From: Aquabacterium sp.
GTDB taxonomy: Bacteria > Pseudomonadota > Gammaproteobacteria > Burkholderiales > Burkholderiaceae_C
DNA length: 64,000 nt
NCBI RefSeq assembly: GCF_016195855.1
Contig: NZ_JACPYU010000015.1
Span: 124,001-188,000 of the forward strand
Direction of reading: 5' to 3'
A program made the position numbers and the translations under genes. Within the stretch, counting starts at the first letter, position 1; each line of letters opens with the position of its first letter. Of this stretch, positions 15,411-24,115 are shown one piece after another. Under the pieces are notes generated by a model. The model saw nothing but the letters and a program-made list of their open reading frames with translations, had not been told where the DNA came from and ran no database searches.

Positions 15411-15914
15411 ATGGCACGGCTTCTTCGGGATCTGTTCTTCGTGGCCGCCGCCACGGCGTTGCTGACGGTGGCAGCGTCAATCGGCCCGGCACGGGCGCAA
15501 GCCAGCACTCACCACCACGAAGCAGCCTCGCCTCACAAGCTCACCCTGAACCATGGGCGCAAGTGGCCCACCGATGAGTCATTGCGCGCCGGCATGGCGC
15601 GCATCCGCGACGTGCTTGAACCGCAGTTGGGCGCCGCCCACGCTGGCCAGCTCACACCTGAGCAGTACAAGGCGTTGGCCGATCAGATCGAGACCGAGGT
15701 CGGCGCCATCGTCGCCAACTGCAAACTGGAGCCCCAGGCTGACGCGATGCTGCATCTGGTGATCACCGATCTCGGCGATGGCACCGACGCCATGAAAGGC
15801 AAAAACACCCAGTTGGGCCCGGCGCCCGGCCTGGTGAAGGTGACACAGGCTGTCAACCAGTACAGCCGCTACTTCGATCACCCCGGGTTCAAGCGGCTGC
15901 GCGACCTTCACTGA
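15411..15914 (+). CDS. Small exported protein of unknown function
   Basis: The ATG at 15411 has AAGGAG eight bases ahead and starts a 167-residue product with a clear Sec signal peptide (hydrophobic core FFVAAATALLTVAAS, cleavage near ARAQA). The mature part begins with a His-rich piece (THHHEAA) and then a helical domain (LRAGMARIRDVLEPQLG, YKALADQIETEVGAIVANC). It ends with GLVKVTQAVNQYSRYFDHPGF. One Cys is present. I recall similar proteins in related bacteria but not a function; the His cluster hints at metal binding, no more. A longer frame from 15345 lacks a ribosome-binding site and is rejected. Confidence 0.7.
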   Translation: MARLLRDLFFVAAATALLTVAASIGPARAQASTHHHEAASPHKLTLNHGRKWPTDESLRAGMARIRDVLEPQLGAAHAGQLTPEQYKALADQIETEVGAIVANCKLEPQADAMLHLVITDLGDGTDAMKGKNTQLGPAPGLVKVTQAVNQYSRYFDHPGFKRLRDLH

Positions 15915-15935
15915 CCGCTGCGCTTGATTGTTATC

Positions 15936-16012
15936 TGGTCGGGGTGAGAGGATTCGAACCTCCGGCCTCTACGTCCCGAACGTAGCGCTCTACCAGGCTA
16001 AGCTACACCCCG
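15936..16012 (-). tRNA. tRNA-Pro (anticodon CGG)
   Basis: Read on the minus strand this folds as a complete cloverleaf: acceptor CGGGGTG pairing with CACCCCG, D-arm AGC..GGTAG, anticodon stem CTACG/CGTAG around loop TTCGGGA (anticodon CGG) and T-loop GGTTCGAATCC. The discriminator A and the CCA end are encoded. The gene reads the proline codon CCG, common in GC-rich genomes. Confidence 0.96.
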
Positions 16013-16048
16013 ATGTCGACCCTGCACACGCGTTTCACATGCCAGTCA

Positions 16049-17047
16049 TCACGACGACCTGTGGATCGAATCAAACGATAATTCTAGCAGAGCTTCCCGG
16101 TACTCAGATGCCGGCAAGGCATCCAGGCAGCCCTTGGCCAGCTCGGCCTGCGCCTGTGCCGCTTCACGCGTGGCCTCCAGCGCGCCGGTGGCCTTCACGA
16201 TGGCCACGATCTCGGCCATGCGCTCCACTTCCCCGTTGATGATGGCGTTGCGGATCATCTCGCGCTGCTCCGGGGTGCCGCGCTGCATGGCCACCAGCAA
16301 AGGCAGCGTGGGCTTGCCCTCGCGCAGGTCGTCGCCAATGTTCTTGCCCAGCTCGGCCGTGCTGCCTTCGTAATCCAGCAGGTCGTCGATCAGCTGGAAG
16401 GCGGTGCCCAGGGCGCGACCATAAGCGGCGCAGGCCTCTTCCACATCAGGTGTCGCATCGGTGATGACGGCCCCCAGACGGGCGCTGGCCTCGAACAGCT
16501 TGGCGGTCTTGTATTCGATCACGCGCAGGTAGTCGTCCACCGTGATGTCGGGGTCGTGCATGTTCATCAGCTGCAGGACCTCACCCTCGGCGATGACGTT
16601 CGTGGCCTCGGCCAGGATCTCCATCACGCGCATGCGGTTGGTCAGCACCATCATCTGGAAGGCGCGCGAGTACAGGAAATCGCCCACCAGCACGCTGGCG
16701 GCATTGCCGAACATGGCGTTGGCGGTTTTGCGGCCGCGGCGCAGGTCGGATTCGTCCACCACATCGTCGTGCAGCAGCGTGGCCGTGTGGATGAACTCCA
16801 CCACGGCGGCCAGTTCGTGGCGCTGGGTGCTCTCGCTGCCCAGCGCACGCGCGATCAGCAGCAGCAGCATGGGGCGCACGCGCTTGCCGCCCGCATTGAC
16901 GATGTAGTGCGAGATCTGGTTGACCAGGGCCACCTGAGACGCCAGCCGGCGGTGGATGACCTGGTCGACCTCGGCCATGTCAGAGGCGGAGAGTTGACGG
17001 TAACTGGCGATGGGGGCGGAGGAGGAGGTCACGCGGTCGGCAGACAA
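16049..17047 (-). CDS. ispB: Polyprenyl diphosphate synthase (octaprenyl diphosphate synthase, IspB-like)
   Basis: This enzyme lengthens isoprenoid chains from IPP and FPP to make the side chain of ubiquinone. The 332-residue protein has both aspartate-rich motifs: the first is DDVVDESD (Asp94, 95 and 98) followed by RRGRKTAN, the second IDDLLDYEG (Asp221, 222 and 225). GGKRVRPMLL near residue 53 binds the homoallylic substrate. It lies next to tRNA-Pro and divergent from the ubiH-like gene, so two ubiquinone genes share a short region. Chain length (octaprenyl or another) is not certain from sequence. Confidence 0.93.
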   Translation of the reverse strand: MSADRVTSSSAPIASYRQLSASDMAEVDQVIHRRLASQVALVNQISHYIVNAGGKRVRPMLLLLIARALGSESTQRHELAAVVEFIHTATLLHDDVVDESDLRRGRKTANAMFGNAASVLVGDFLYSRAFQMMVLTNRMRVMEILAEATNVIAEGEVLQLMNMHDPDITVDDYLRVIEYKTAKLFEASARLGAVITDATPDVEEACAAYGRALGTAFQLIDDLLDYEGSTAELGKNIGDDLREGKPTLPLLVAMQRGTPEQREMIRNAIINGEVERMAEIVAIVKATGALEATREAAQAQAELAKGCLDALPASEYREALLELSFDSIHRSS

Positions 17048-17195
17048 ATGGAACCCGCTGACGCGGGCAAATCGGGGTACGGCAGGTGGAGATTATGTAG
17101 GAAGCAGGCGTCACCATGCCCTGGGGCGGTGCATCCAATGCTTGCAAAGCGGCGGACAATACACAGCTTCACGCCCATTGCAGACGATTGCTGTC

Positions 17196-18479
17196 ATGAC
17201 CACGAACCGCCCGAACGCCGTCAGTCTGGCCATCATCGGCGCCGGCCCCGCCGGCCTGAGCCTGGCCCTGCAGGCCGCCCAAGCCCTGCCCCACGCCCGC
17301 ATCACCGTGTTTGACGCCCGCCCCGCGGACAAGGACATCTCGGGTGACGCGCGCACGCTGGCGCTCTCGCAGGGCACGGTGCAGGAGTTGCAACGCATGG
17401 GCATCTGGGACGCCATCGAGGCCAGCGGCCGCAGCGCCCCCATTCTGGAAGTGCATGTCTCGCAGCAGCAACCCACCGTGTTGTGGCCCGGCCAGCAGCA
17501 GCCCGAGGTGCGTATATCTGCCCAGGAACAAGGCGTGCCGCAACTGGGCGCCGTGGTGAGCTACGGCACCCTGGTCGCCCCGCTGCAACAAGCCTGGTTG
17601 CACGCGGTGGACCAGGATGAGCACCGCTGCGCCATGCGTTTTGCCACGCCTGTGCGGGGCCTCAAGACGGTGGACGACGGTGTCGAGGTGGACGCCGACA
17701 TCGCCGAGCAGTTCGATCTGGTGGTGGTGGCCGAAGGCGGCGTGTTCTCGGACCAGGCCAAGCTGAAATGGCCAGAGGGCGTGAGCCACGACTACGGCCA
17801 GACCGCCTGGGTCGGCCAGGTGCAACTGGACGACGAGGGCCGCCCCGGCATGGCCTTCGAGCGTTTCACCACCTCGGGGCCGGCCGCCCTGCTGCCCCTG
17901 CCACCCGGCCCGGTGGTGCCTGGTGGGCCCAGTGGGCGCCGCGCCGCCCTGGTCTGGTGCGTGCAGCAAGCCGACGACCCGGTGCGCGAACTCAACGACG
18001 CGCAGCGGCTCACCCTGCTCAACACCATCTTTCACCCGGCTGTGGGCCGCATCACGCAACTGTCGCCGCTCAAGGCCTTCCCGCTGGGGCTCAACGCGCA
18101 CCGGCAACTGGTCAATGAAGGCGCGATCGTGCGCATCGGCAATGCCGCGCAGACACTGCACCCGGTGGCGGGCCAAGGCTTCAACCTGGGCATGCGGGAT
18201 GTGCACGTGCTGCTGGACGCGCTCAAGCACACGCCCTGGTCACCCGAAGACGATGTGGCCACACGGCAGATGAAGGTGCGGCGCGCCTTGCGCGAATTCG
18301 AGCGCCGGCGTCAGCCGGACCGCTGGGCCTTGCTGGCCACCACGGACTTCCTGGCACGCAGCTTCACCTGGCCTGCGCCGGTGCTGGCGACCTTGCGTGG
18401 CATGGGTATCGGGGCGGTGGGGGCGCTCAGCCCGGTCAAACGGCTGCTCGCGCGCTCGATGATGTTTGGCTGGCGCTGA
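17196..18479 (+). CDS. ubiH: FAD-dependent ubiquinone-biosynthesis monooxygenase (UbiH/COQ6 family)
   Basis: This protein hydroxylates the aromatic ring of a ubiquinone precursor using FAD, NAD(P)H and oxygen. The 427 residues contain the N-terminal dinucleotide motif GAGPAGLS (15-22), the FAD/NAD motif GDARTLALS at about 51-59, and the C-terminal flavin-binding IGNAAQTLHPVAGQGFNLG. It acts in the cytoplasm at the membrane. The frame extends upstream to 17010, but that part covers the divergent ispB start, and the family N-terminus begins right after the ATG at 17196. UbiH is the likely member; UbiF or a broad-range UbiL-like hydroxylase cannot be excluded. Confidence 0.88.
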   Translation: MTTNRPNAVSLAIIGAGPAGLSLALQAAQALPHARITVFDARPADKDISGDARTLALSQGTVQELQRMGIWDAIEASGRSAPILEVHVSQQQPTVLWPGQQQPEVRISAQEQGVPQLGAVVSYGTLVAPLQQAWLHAVDQDEHRCAMRFATPVRGLKTVDDGVEVDADIAEQFDLVVVAEGGVFSDQAKLKWPEGVSHDYGQTAWVGQVQLDDEGRPGMAFERFTTSGPAALLPLPPGPVVPGGPSGRRAALVWCVQQADDPVRELNDAQRLTLLNTIFHPAVGRITQLSPLKAFPLGLNAHRQLVNEGAIVRIGNAAQTLHPVAGQGFNLGMRDVHVLLDALKHTPWSPEDDVATRQMKVRRALREFERRRQPDRWALLATTDFLARSFTWPAPVLATLRGMGIGAVGALSPVKRLLARSMMFGWR

Positions 18480-18527
18480 GCGCGCCTGCCTGCTGGCTCA
18501 CGTGGTCACGGGCTCAGCCAGGCTCAT

Positions 18528-18662
18528 TCAGCGCTGGGCCACGTAGACCACCGACAGGTTCGGGGCCTGACTCAACTCGGGCACGCTCTGCGATTGCGCC
18601 ACATACAGTGCGCAGGCAGCCAAAGCGGCAAACAGGGAGTTTTGCAACAGCTTCTTGCGCAT
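18528..18662 (-). CDS. Possible small exported peptide
   Basis: A minus-strand frame of 44 codons starts at ATG 18662, with GGAG eight bases before it. The product is MRKKLLQNSLF followed by a hydrophobic stretch (AALAACALYVAQ) and a short polar tail ending VVYVAQR. The basic start and hydrophobic core look like a signal peptide or a tiny membrane peptide. I know no family. The same frame extends upstream to 18737, but those codons have no ribosome-binding site. Confidence 0.4.
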   Translation of the reverse strand: MRKKLLQNSLFAALAACALYVAQSQSVPELSQAPNLSVVYVAQR

Positions 18663-18743
18663 GATCGGCTCCAATCGGGTGAATGCCTTCATGCTATGAA
18701 AAAGCGCCCGATGCCAAGGACGAAGAACCGCAGGCAAAAGGCC

Positions 18744-19085
18744 CTATTTGCCGCCTTGATCCCGCACGGTCTCCACCTCCAGGCTGGCATCGCAGCCACT
18801 GCCCGCTGAAATCATGCGCCGAGCCCAGCGTAACCACACCGCCCGGCCCGCACGCCGCCACCAGGCGTCCTGCCCACCTGGGCGCGCCACCAGCAAGCCA
18901 CAGAAGTAACGCCGATCCGGCTCGGACCAGACCAGGGCCTTGCACGCCCCATGGCGCCGTCGGCTGACGATCACCCCCACCGGGCAAGGCTCAGCCAGGC
19001 AGCACACTCCGCAGCCATTGCAAGGCGCGCCCAGCGCCGGTTTGGCGGGCGCTTCAGGATGAATGTGGATGACCTGATGCTGCAT
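18744..19085 (-). CDS. YkgJ-like cysteine-cluster protein
   Basis: This 113-residue soluble protein has a tight cysteine cluster near its N-terminus: PCNGCGVCC followed five residues later by CPVGV. The pattern is that of YkgJ-type zinc- or iron-binding proteins. Two further Cys (GACKAL and YFCGL) may complete the site. The ATG at 19085 (MQHQVIHIHPEA) is chosen because the upstream part of the frame overlaps the divergent proA start region and lacks family character. It could be a metal-binding or iron-sulfur accessory protein; the substrate is unknown. Confidence 0.7.
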   Translation of the reverse strand: MQHQVIHIHPEAPAKPALGAPCNGCGVCCLAEPCPVGVIVSRRRHGACKALVWSEPDRRYFCGLLVARPGGQDAWWRRAGRAVWLRWARRMISAGSGCDASLEVETVRDQGGK

Positions 19086-19170
19086 CGGCATGCAGCATGC
19101 CATGGGCGCCCTCGTGGCGATCACCTGAACAGCCGTGCAACACGCCTCAGGGTTTGAGACAATCACGGCC

Positions 19171-20487
19171 ATGAACACCGCGACCTCCCCCTCTACCGCC
19201 GGCCAGGCCCTTGATCAGCCAGTCGAACAGTACATGAGCGCCGTGGGCCAGGCCGCCCGCGCCGCCTCGTCCGTCATGGCGGCCGCGTCCACCGCCGCCA
19301 GGAACAACGCCCTGCTGGCGCTGGCCGGCCAGATCCGCGCGCACGCTGGCGAGCTCAAGGCTCGCAACGAGGCTGACACCCTCGCCGCCGAGAAAAACGG
19401 CCTGGCCGCCCCCATGGTGGACCGCCTGCGCCTGACCGACAAGGTCATCGAGACCATGGCCGAGAGCTGCGAGCAAGTGGCCTCCCTGCCCGACCCGGTC
19501 GGCGAGATCACCAACATGCGCCGCCGCCCCACCGGCATCAGCGTGGGCCAGATGCGTGTGCCCATCGGCGTGTTCGGCATGATCTACGAGAGCCGCCCCA
19601 ACGTCACGATCGAAGCCGCTTCGCTGGCCATCAAGAGCGGCAACGCCTGCGTGCTGCGTGGCGGCTCCGAAGCCATCCATTCCAACCTGGCGCTGTGGAA
19701 GCTGGTGCAAGCCGCCTTGACGCAAGCGGGCCTGCCCGCTGACGCCGTGCAACTGGTGCAGACCACCGACCGTGCCGCCGTGGGCCAGCTCATCACCATG
19801 CCCGAGTACGTGGACGTGATCATTCCCCGTGGTGGCAAGGGCCTGATCGAGCGCATCAGCAAGGAAGCGCGCGTGCCCGTGATCAAGCACCTGGACGGCA
19901 ACTGCCACACCTATGTGGACAGCGAGGTCGACCTGGACCTGGCCGTGAAGGTGACCGACAACGCCAAGACGCAAAAGTACAGCCCCTGCAACGCGACCGA
20001 GTCGCTGCTGGTGCATGTGAACCAGGCGGCGGCCTTCCTGCCCCGCATCGGCAAGGTGTTTGCCGACAAGGGCGTGGAAATGCGCGCCGATGCCCGCGCC
20101 AAGGCCATCCTGGCCGACGTACCGGGCGCCAAGGTGGTCGATGCCACCGAGCAGGACTGGTACGAGGAGTACCTGGCCCCCGTGATCGCCGTGAAGGTGG
20201 TGGACACGCTGGACGAGGTCATCGCCCACATCAACAAGTACGGCTCGCACCACACGGATTCGATCCTCACGACCAACCACCCCAACGCGATGCGCTTCAT
20301 CCGCGAGGTGGACTCGGCCAGCGTGATGATCAACGCGTCCACGCGCTTTGCCGACGGCTTTGAATACGGCCTGGGCGCCGAGATCGGCATCAGCACGGAC
20401 AAGTTCCACGCACGCGGCCCGGTTGGCCTGGAAGGGCTCACCTCGCTGAAGTTCGTGGTCCTGGGGCAAGGTGAAGTGCGCACCTGA
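19171..20487 (+). CDS. proA: Gamma-glutamyl phosphate reductase (ProA)
   Basis: ProA reduces gamma-glutamyl phosphate with NADPH to glutamate semialdehyde, the second step of proline synthesis. The 438 residues show the aldehyde-dehydrogenase fold of the family: [20 protein letters not shown] for cofactor binding, [11 protein letters not shown], and the catalytic Cys273 in [10 protein letters not shown]. The C-terminal [17 protein letters not shown] block reads [22 protein letters not shown] at 19171 is the family start; the frame upstream to 19135 is not used. proB is not adjacent. A terminator follows the gene. Confidence 0.95.
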   Translation: MNTATSPSTAGQALDQPVEQYMSAVGQAARAASSVMAAASTAARNNALLALAGQIRAHAGELKARNEADTLAAEKNGLAAPMVDRLRLTDKVIETMAESCEQVASLPDPVGEITNMRRRPTGISVGQMRVPIGVFGMIYESRPNVTIEAASLAIKSGNACVLRGGSEAIHSNLALWKLVQAALTQAGLPADAVQLVQTTDRAAVGQLITMPEYVDVIIPRGGKGLIERISKEARVPVIKHLDGNCHTYVDSEVDLDLAVKVTDNAKTQKYSPCNATESLLVHVNQAAAFLPRIGKVFADKGVEMRADARAKAILADVPGAKVVDATEQDWYEEYLAPVIAVKVVDTLDEVIAHINKYGSHHTDSILTTNHPNAMRFIREVDSASVMINASTRFADGFEYGLGAEIGISTDKFHARGPVGLEGLTSLKFVVLGQGEVRT

Positions 20488-20512
20488 TGCGCGTTCATTG
20501 AACCCTGCCCAC

Positions 20513-20545
20513 GAGCCCGGCCCCCATGCCGGGCTCTTTGTTTTT
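20513..20545 (+). terminator. Terminator after proA
   Basis: GAGCCCGGC (20513-20521) pairs with GCCGGGCTC (20528-20536) and is followed by a T-rich tail, TTTGTTTTT. It lies 26 bases after the proA stop codon and 30 bases before the next start. Confidence 0.88.
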
Positions 20546-20574
20546 CAGCTCACCCGCTCATCCGGCTTGCCCTC

Positions 20575-21351
20575 ATGCTCGACCTCAATGCGCTCAATGT
20601 CAGCCTGATGCTGCTGGCCTCAGCCGCCGCAGGCCTGGTCGATGCCATCGTGGGCGGCGGCGGCTTGATCATCGTGCCCTCGCTGTTCGGCCTGTTCCCT
20701 CAAGCGGTGCCGGCCACGCTGCTGGGCACCAACAAGGCCGCGTCCATCTGGGGTACGGGCTGGGCGGCCTGGCAATACGCCAAACAGGTGACCTTGCCAT
20801 CGTCGCGCCTCATGGGCGCCATCATCGCCGCCATGCTGGGCGGGCTGATCGGGGCCTGGTTGGCCACGCTGGTGCCGGCTTCGCGCTTTCGTGCTGCCCT
20901 GCCGATCGTGCTGGCCGCCGTGTGGCTCTACACCCTGTGGCGCAAGGACATGGGCCGCCACCACGCCCCGCACTGGTCACACCAGACCGAAATGCTGCTG
21001 GCCACCGGCATCGGTGCCGCCATCGGTTTTTACGACGGCATCTTCGGCCCGGGCACAGGCAGCTTCTTCGTGTTTGCGCTGGTGCGCCTGCTGGGCTGGG
21101 ACTTCCTGCATGCCAGCGCTGGCGCCAAGCGCCTGAACTTCGCCACCAATGTGGCGGCACTGGCCTGGTTCATCCCGCATGGGCATGTGGAATGGGCACT
21201 TTCGCTGCCCATGGCCGTGGCCAATGTGGCCGGTAGCACGGTGGGCACCCGCATGGCGCTGCGTCATGGCGCCGGCTTTGTGCGGGTCGCCTTCCTGATC
21301 GTGGTGGGCGCCCTCATCCTCAAGACGGGCTGGGACGCCTGGCTGCGCTGA
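20575..21351 (+). CDS. TSUP-family permease (TauE/SafE sulfite exporter type)
   Basis: This 258-residue inner-membrane protein has about eight helices arranged as two halves. The N-terminal half carries SAAAGLVDAIVGGGGLIIVP and LGTNKAASIWGTG; the second carries the related GFYDGIFGPGTGSFFVF and AKRLNFATNVAAL. This duplicated Gly-rich pattern is the mark of the TauE/SafE family, which moves sulfite, sulfonates and related anions. The start codon follows the proA terminator, so it is probably transcribed on its own. The true substrate is not visible. Confidence 0.88.
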   Translation: MLDLNALNVSLMLLASAAAGLVDAIVGGGGLIIVPSLFGLFPQAVPATLLGTNKAASIWGTGWAAWQYAKQVTLPSSRLMGAIIAAMLGGLIGAWLATLVPASRFRAALPIVLAAVWLYTLWRKDMGRHHAPHWSHQTEMLLATGIGAAIGFYDGIFGPGTGSFFVFALVRLLGWDFLHASAGAKRLNFATNVAALAWFIPHGHVEWALSLPMAVANVAGSTVGTRMALRHGAGFVRVAFLIVVGALILKTGWDAWLR

Positions 21352-21378
21352 ACAGCCCCGCGCCACCTGCCCTGGCCC

Positions 21379-22644
21379 TCACTTGGCCGTGGCGCCTTCC
21401 AGATAAGACTCCACCTCCGCACGCGGCACCTGTGGCCCCACATAGGGGATCCAGCCGATCGTGTGCGCATGCAGGCTCTGAATGAAGAGCTTGCCATCGG
21501 CCTCGGTGGCCGCCGTCGTCTCGGGGTAAGCGCCAGAAGGATCTTGCAGATCGTCCACCACATGGCCACGCTCGTCATACGCGATCACGTGCCCATAGGC
21601 CTTGGGTACCGGCCACAGGAAGCGCGGCAGACGCAGCGTCAGCTTCCTCATGAAGGGGTAGCGCGAGGCCGCGTCGATCACGGGGCTGCGTGGCTTGGTC
21701 AGCCCGACCCACAAGCGCCCTGAAGCGCTGCGCGTGAGGTTGTCCGGGAAGCCCGGCAGGTTGTCCACGAAGACACGTGCGGCGCCTTGTTTGATGGCCT
21801 GATCCAGGGTGGGCACGCCGTTGTCGCCTTCAGCCGTGCGCACCACCGAGAGCTTGGCCAGGTCCACCGCCAGGATGCGGTAGGTGCCCGTCTCGGAGAT
21901 GTACATCGTCTTGCCATCGCGCGAGAACTCGATGCCATTGGGAAAGCACATGCCCGTGATGGCCACGCGGGCCACCAGGGTGTCAGGGTCCTGCGCGATG
22001 ATGCGCCCGGTGCAGCTGTGCTCCAGCACGTCCAGCACGCTGGCCTCGAAGGTGCTGCCCCATTCCTTGGCGCCAAAGCGGCGCGAGGCATCGGTCAGCC
22101 ACAGGACACCGCCCGGCCCGACCTTGACCGCATCGGCATAACGCACGCGGTCGTCCGGCACGGGGTGCTGCACCTTGCTGAGCAGGGTCTCGACCTTGGC
22201 ATCGGCCCCACGGCCCGTGATGCGCACCAGGCCACGCATGGCGTCGGCCACCAGCAGGCGCCCTTGTGCGTCGATGTCCAGCCCCAATGGCCGCCCACCC
22301 GTGTTCGCCACGATCTCGGGCTGCTGCCCGTCCGTGTTGATCTGCAGGACGTCGCCATTGCTCAGACCGGTGTAGAGCACGCCAGCTCGGGCCACGATGA
22401 ACTCCGGGCCTTCCTGCCCGCTGGCCAGCGACCATTGCTGCAAATCGGCCAGCTTGTCGTTGACCGCATGGGCGCCCGTGTAACCCGCGTCCTTGGGCGG
22501 CTGCCAGGCAACCGGGTCGGCGGGTGTCGGCCAGAAGGCCAGGTAACCCAACAAAGCGACCACCGGTGTCACCCAGGAGGCCAGCCAGTGCATGCGCCCC
22601 AGGTGCAGGCGCGCCCCTACAGCCATGGATGGTGTGTGTTTCAT
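21379..22644 (-). CDS. SMP-30 / strictosidine-synthase-like beta-propeller protein, membrane anchored
   Basis: The 421-residue protein starts with one membrane helix (about 24-42, WLASWVTPVVALLGYLAF) and continues as a six-bladed propeller of the gluconolactonase/strictosidine synthase class. Signature pieces are GRPLGLDIDAQGRLLVADA, GGVLWLTDASRR and GMCFPNGIEFSRDGKTMYISET; FPNG(I/V) is the common active-site strand. The helix suggests an inner-membrane anchor with a periplasmic domain, as in eukaryotic APMAP relatives. A hydrolytic lactonase or esterase role is plausible but not shown. It is convergent with the TSUP permease, the two stop codons 27 bases apart. Confidence 0.82.
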   Translation of the reverse strand: MKHTPSMAVGARLHLGRMHWLASWVTPVVALLGYLAFWPTPADPVAWQPPKDAGYTGAHAVNDKLADLQQWSLASGQEGPEFIVARAGVLYTGLSNGDVLQINTDGQQPEIVANTGGRPLGLDIDAQGRLLVADAMRGLVRITGRGADAKVETLLSKVQHPVPDDRVRYADAVKVGPGGVLWLTDASRRFGAKEWGSTFEASVLDVLEHSCTGRIIAQDPDTLVARVAITGMCFPNGIEFSRDGKTMYISETGTYRILAVDLAKLSVVRTAEGDNGVPTLDQAIKQGAARVFVDNLPGFPDNLTRSASGRLWVGLTKPRSPVIDAASRYPFMRKLTLRLPRFLWPVPKAYGHVIAYDERGHVVDDLQDPSGAYPETTAATEADGKLFIQSLHAHTIGWIPYVGPQVPRAEVESYLEGATAK

Positions 22645-22791
22645 CTCTTGTCTCCTCAGGGCAGTACGGTGTTTACCCGCATCATCGTGTCACCCGGCTG
22701 CATTGTCTGGGCAATCCGGCCAGCCAATTGCATTTGCCTATTAGAAAAATGCAAACAGTTGTCTGGACGATTCAGCTGCGCAACTGAAAAA

Positions 22792-22806
22792 TGAGAACCA
22801 TTCTCA
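22792..22806. promoter_or_regulatory. Fur-box-like palindrome
   Basis: TGAGAACCATTCTCA is a 6-3-6 palindrome with an AAA lead, very close to the TGAGAAT/ATTCTCA cores of Fur boxes. It lies 34 bases ahead of the DUF2061 start and about 150 bases upstream of the divergent propeller gene. Iron control of the small membrane gene is the natural reading. Confidence 0.5.
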
Positions 22807-22839
22807 ATGACACCCCCCCGCCGAGGAAAGGAACACACC

Positions 22840-23106
22840 ATGGCCAAAACCGCCACTTTCGGGCTCATGCACGTGGCCACCTCGTTCACCGTGACCTACG
22901 CCTTGACCGGCAACATGGCCGTCGCCGGGGTGGTGACTTTCGTGGAGCCGCTCGTCAACACCGTGATGCACTACTTCTTTGACAAGTACTGGGATCACCC
23001 TCGCGCCGAGTCCGCCCGCCGGGCCGTGGCCCGCATCGGCCAGCGTACCCATCAAACGGCCGGCCATGAAAAAAGCCCCGGCACGATCAACGCAGCCGAG
23101 GCCTGA
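22840..23106 (+). CDS. DUF2061 small membrane protein
   Basis: This 88-residue protein has one or two membrane helices (HVATSFTVTYALTG and AVAGVVTFVEPLVNTVMHYFF), ending in the family-typical YWDHPRAE. I match it to DUF2061, whose function is unknown. ATG at 22840 follows GGAAAGGAA at correct spacing; an in-frame ATG at 22807 lies inside the Fur-like region and is not used. The upstream palindrome suggests expression under iron limitation. Confidence 0.75.
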   Translation: MAKTATFGLMHVATSFTVTYALTGNMAVAGVVTFVEPLVNTVMHYFFDKYWDHPRAESARRAVARIGQRTHQTAGHEKSPGTINAAEA

Positions 23107-23134
23107 CAAGCACGCCACCAAGGGGCGGCCCGGT

Positions 23135-23911
23135 TTATTTCTCGACGAAAGCGCGCTCGATCACGTAGTCGCCGGCTTCGCCTTGTGAGGGCGAGATGTG
23201 GAAGCCGCGCTCGTCCAGGATCTTGCACAGGTCGGTCAGCATGGATGGGCTGCCGCACATCATGGCGCGATCGGTGGCGGGATTCAGGGGCTGCATGCCC
23301 AGATCGGCGGCCATCTTGCCGTTGACGATCAGGTCGGTCAGGCGGCCCTGGTTGCGGAAAGGCTCGCGCGTCACCAGCGGGTAGTACAGCAGCTTCTCGC
23401 GGATCAGGTCGCCCAGCAGTTCGTGGTCGGGCAGCTCCTGCGAGATGTAGTCGTGATAAGCCAGCTCGCTCACGGTGCGCACGCCATGGACCAGCACCAC
23501 CTTCTCGAACTTCTCGTAGGTGTAGGGGTCCTGGATGATGCTCATGAACGGGGCCAGGCCCGTGCCGGTGCCGAACAGGTACAGGTTCATGGCGGGCTTG
23601 AGGTCATCCACGACCAGGGTGCCCACGGCCTTGCGGCTGATCAGGATCTTGTCGCCGACCTTCAGGTGCTGCAGGCGCGACGTCAGGGGGCCATCCTGCA
23701 CCTTGATGCTCAGGAACTCCAGGTGCTCTTCGTAATTGGCACTGGCGATCGAGTAGGCGCGCATCAGCGGCTTGCCGTTCACTTCCAGGCCGATCATCAC
23801 GAAGTGGCCGCTGGCAAAGCGCAGCGCCGGATCACGGGTGGTCTTGAAACTGAACAGCGTGTCGTTCCAGTGGTGGACGTGGGTGACGGTCTCTTGGTTA
23901 AACGCGGCCAT
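23135..23911 (-). CDS. fpr: Ferredoxin/flavodoxin--NADP+ reductase
   Basis: Fpr passes electrons between NADP(H) and ferredoxin or flavodoxin, in iron-sulfur repair and oxidative defence. The 258 residues match the bacterial Fpr type: FAD-binding RAYSIAS (51-57), GPLTSRLQHLKVGDKI, the NADP-binding start LFGTGTGLAPFMS, and the C-terminal MMCGSPSML region. The C-terminus extends to FVEK, as in the bacterial subclass. Cytoplasmic. It is convergent with the DUF2061 gene and divergent from queC. Confidence 0.93.
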   Translation of the reverse strand: MAAFNQETVTHVHHWNDTLFSFKTTRDPALRFASGHFVMIGLEVNGKPLMRAYSIASANYEEHLEFLSIKVQDGPLTSRLQHLKVGDKILISRKAVGTLVVDDLKPAMNLYLFGTGTGLAPFMSIIQDPYTYEKFEKVVLVHGVRTVSELAYHDYISQELPDHELLGDLIREKLLYYPLVTREPFRNQGRLTDLIVNGKMAADLGMQPLNPATDRAMMCGSPSMLTDLCKILDERGFHISPSQGEAGDYVIERAFVEK

Positions 23912-24115
23912 GTTGAGTGTGTCCTGCGGGCGAACTTGCCCTGGGTATGCCTGACGAAAACCCTATATTGTCCCCCATAACGCAGCCCGGCTTGACCCGC
24001 CCCCCGTGTATTCGGGGCTTTTGCCTGGGTTCTTGCAACGCATTCGCTTGGGCTATCCTCGAAACGCATCCCGGCGGCTTTGGCGCCACGCCGAGCACCA
24101 CTTCACATCCTGAAA

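Noticed and set aside
17010..17195. An N-terminal extension of the ubiH-like protein
   Set aside because: It overlaps the divergent ispB start region, and the FAD-binding domain begins right after the ATG at 17196.
23985..24115. A preQ1 riboswitch ahead of queC
   Set aside because: The leader has a short CCCCG/CGGGG hairpin but not the H-type pseudoknot sequence of preQ1 riboswitches.
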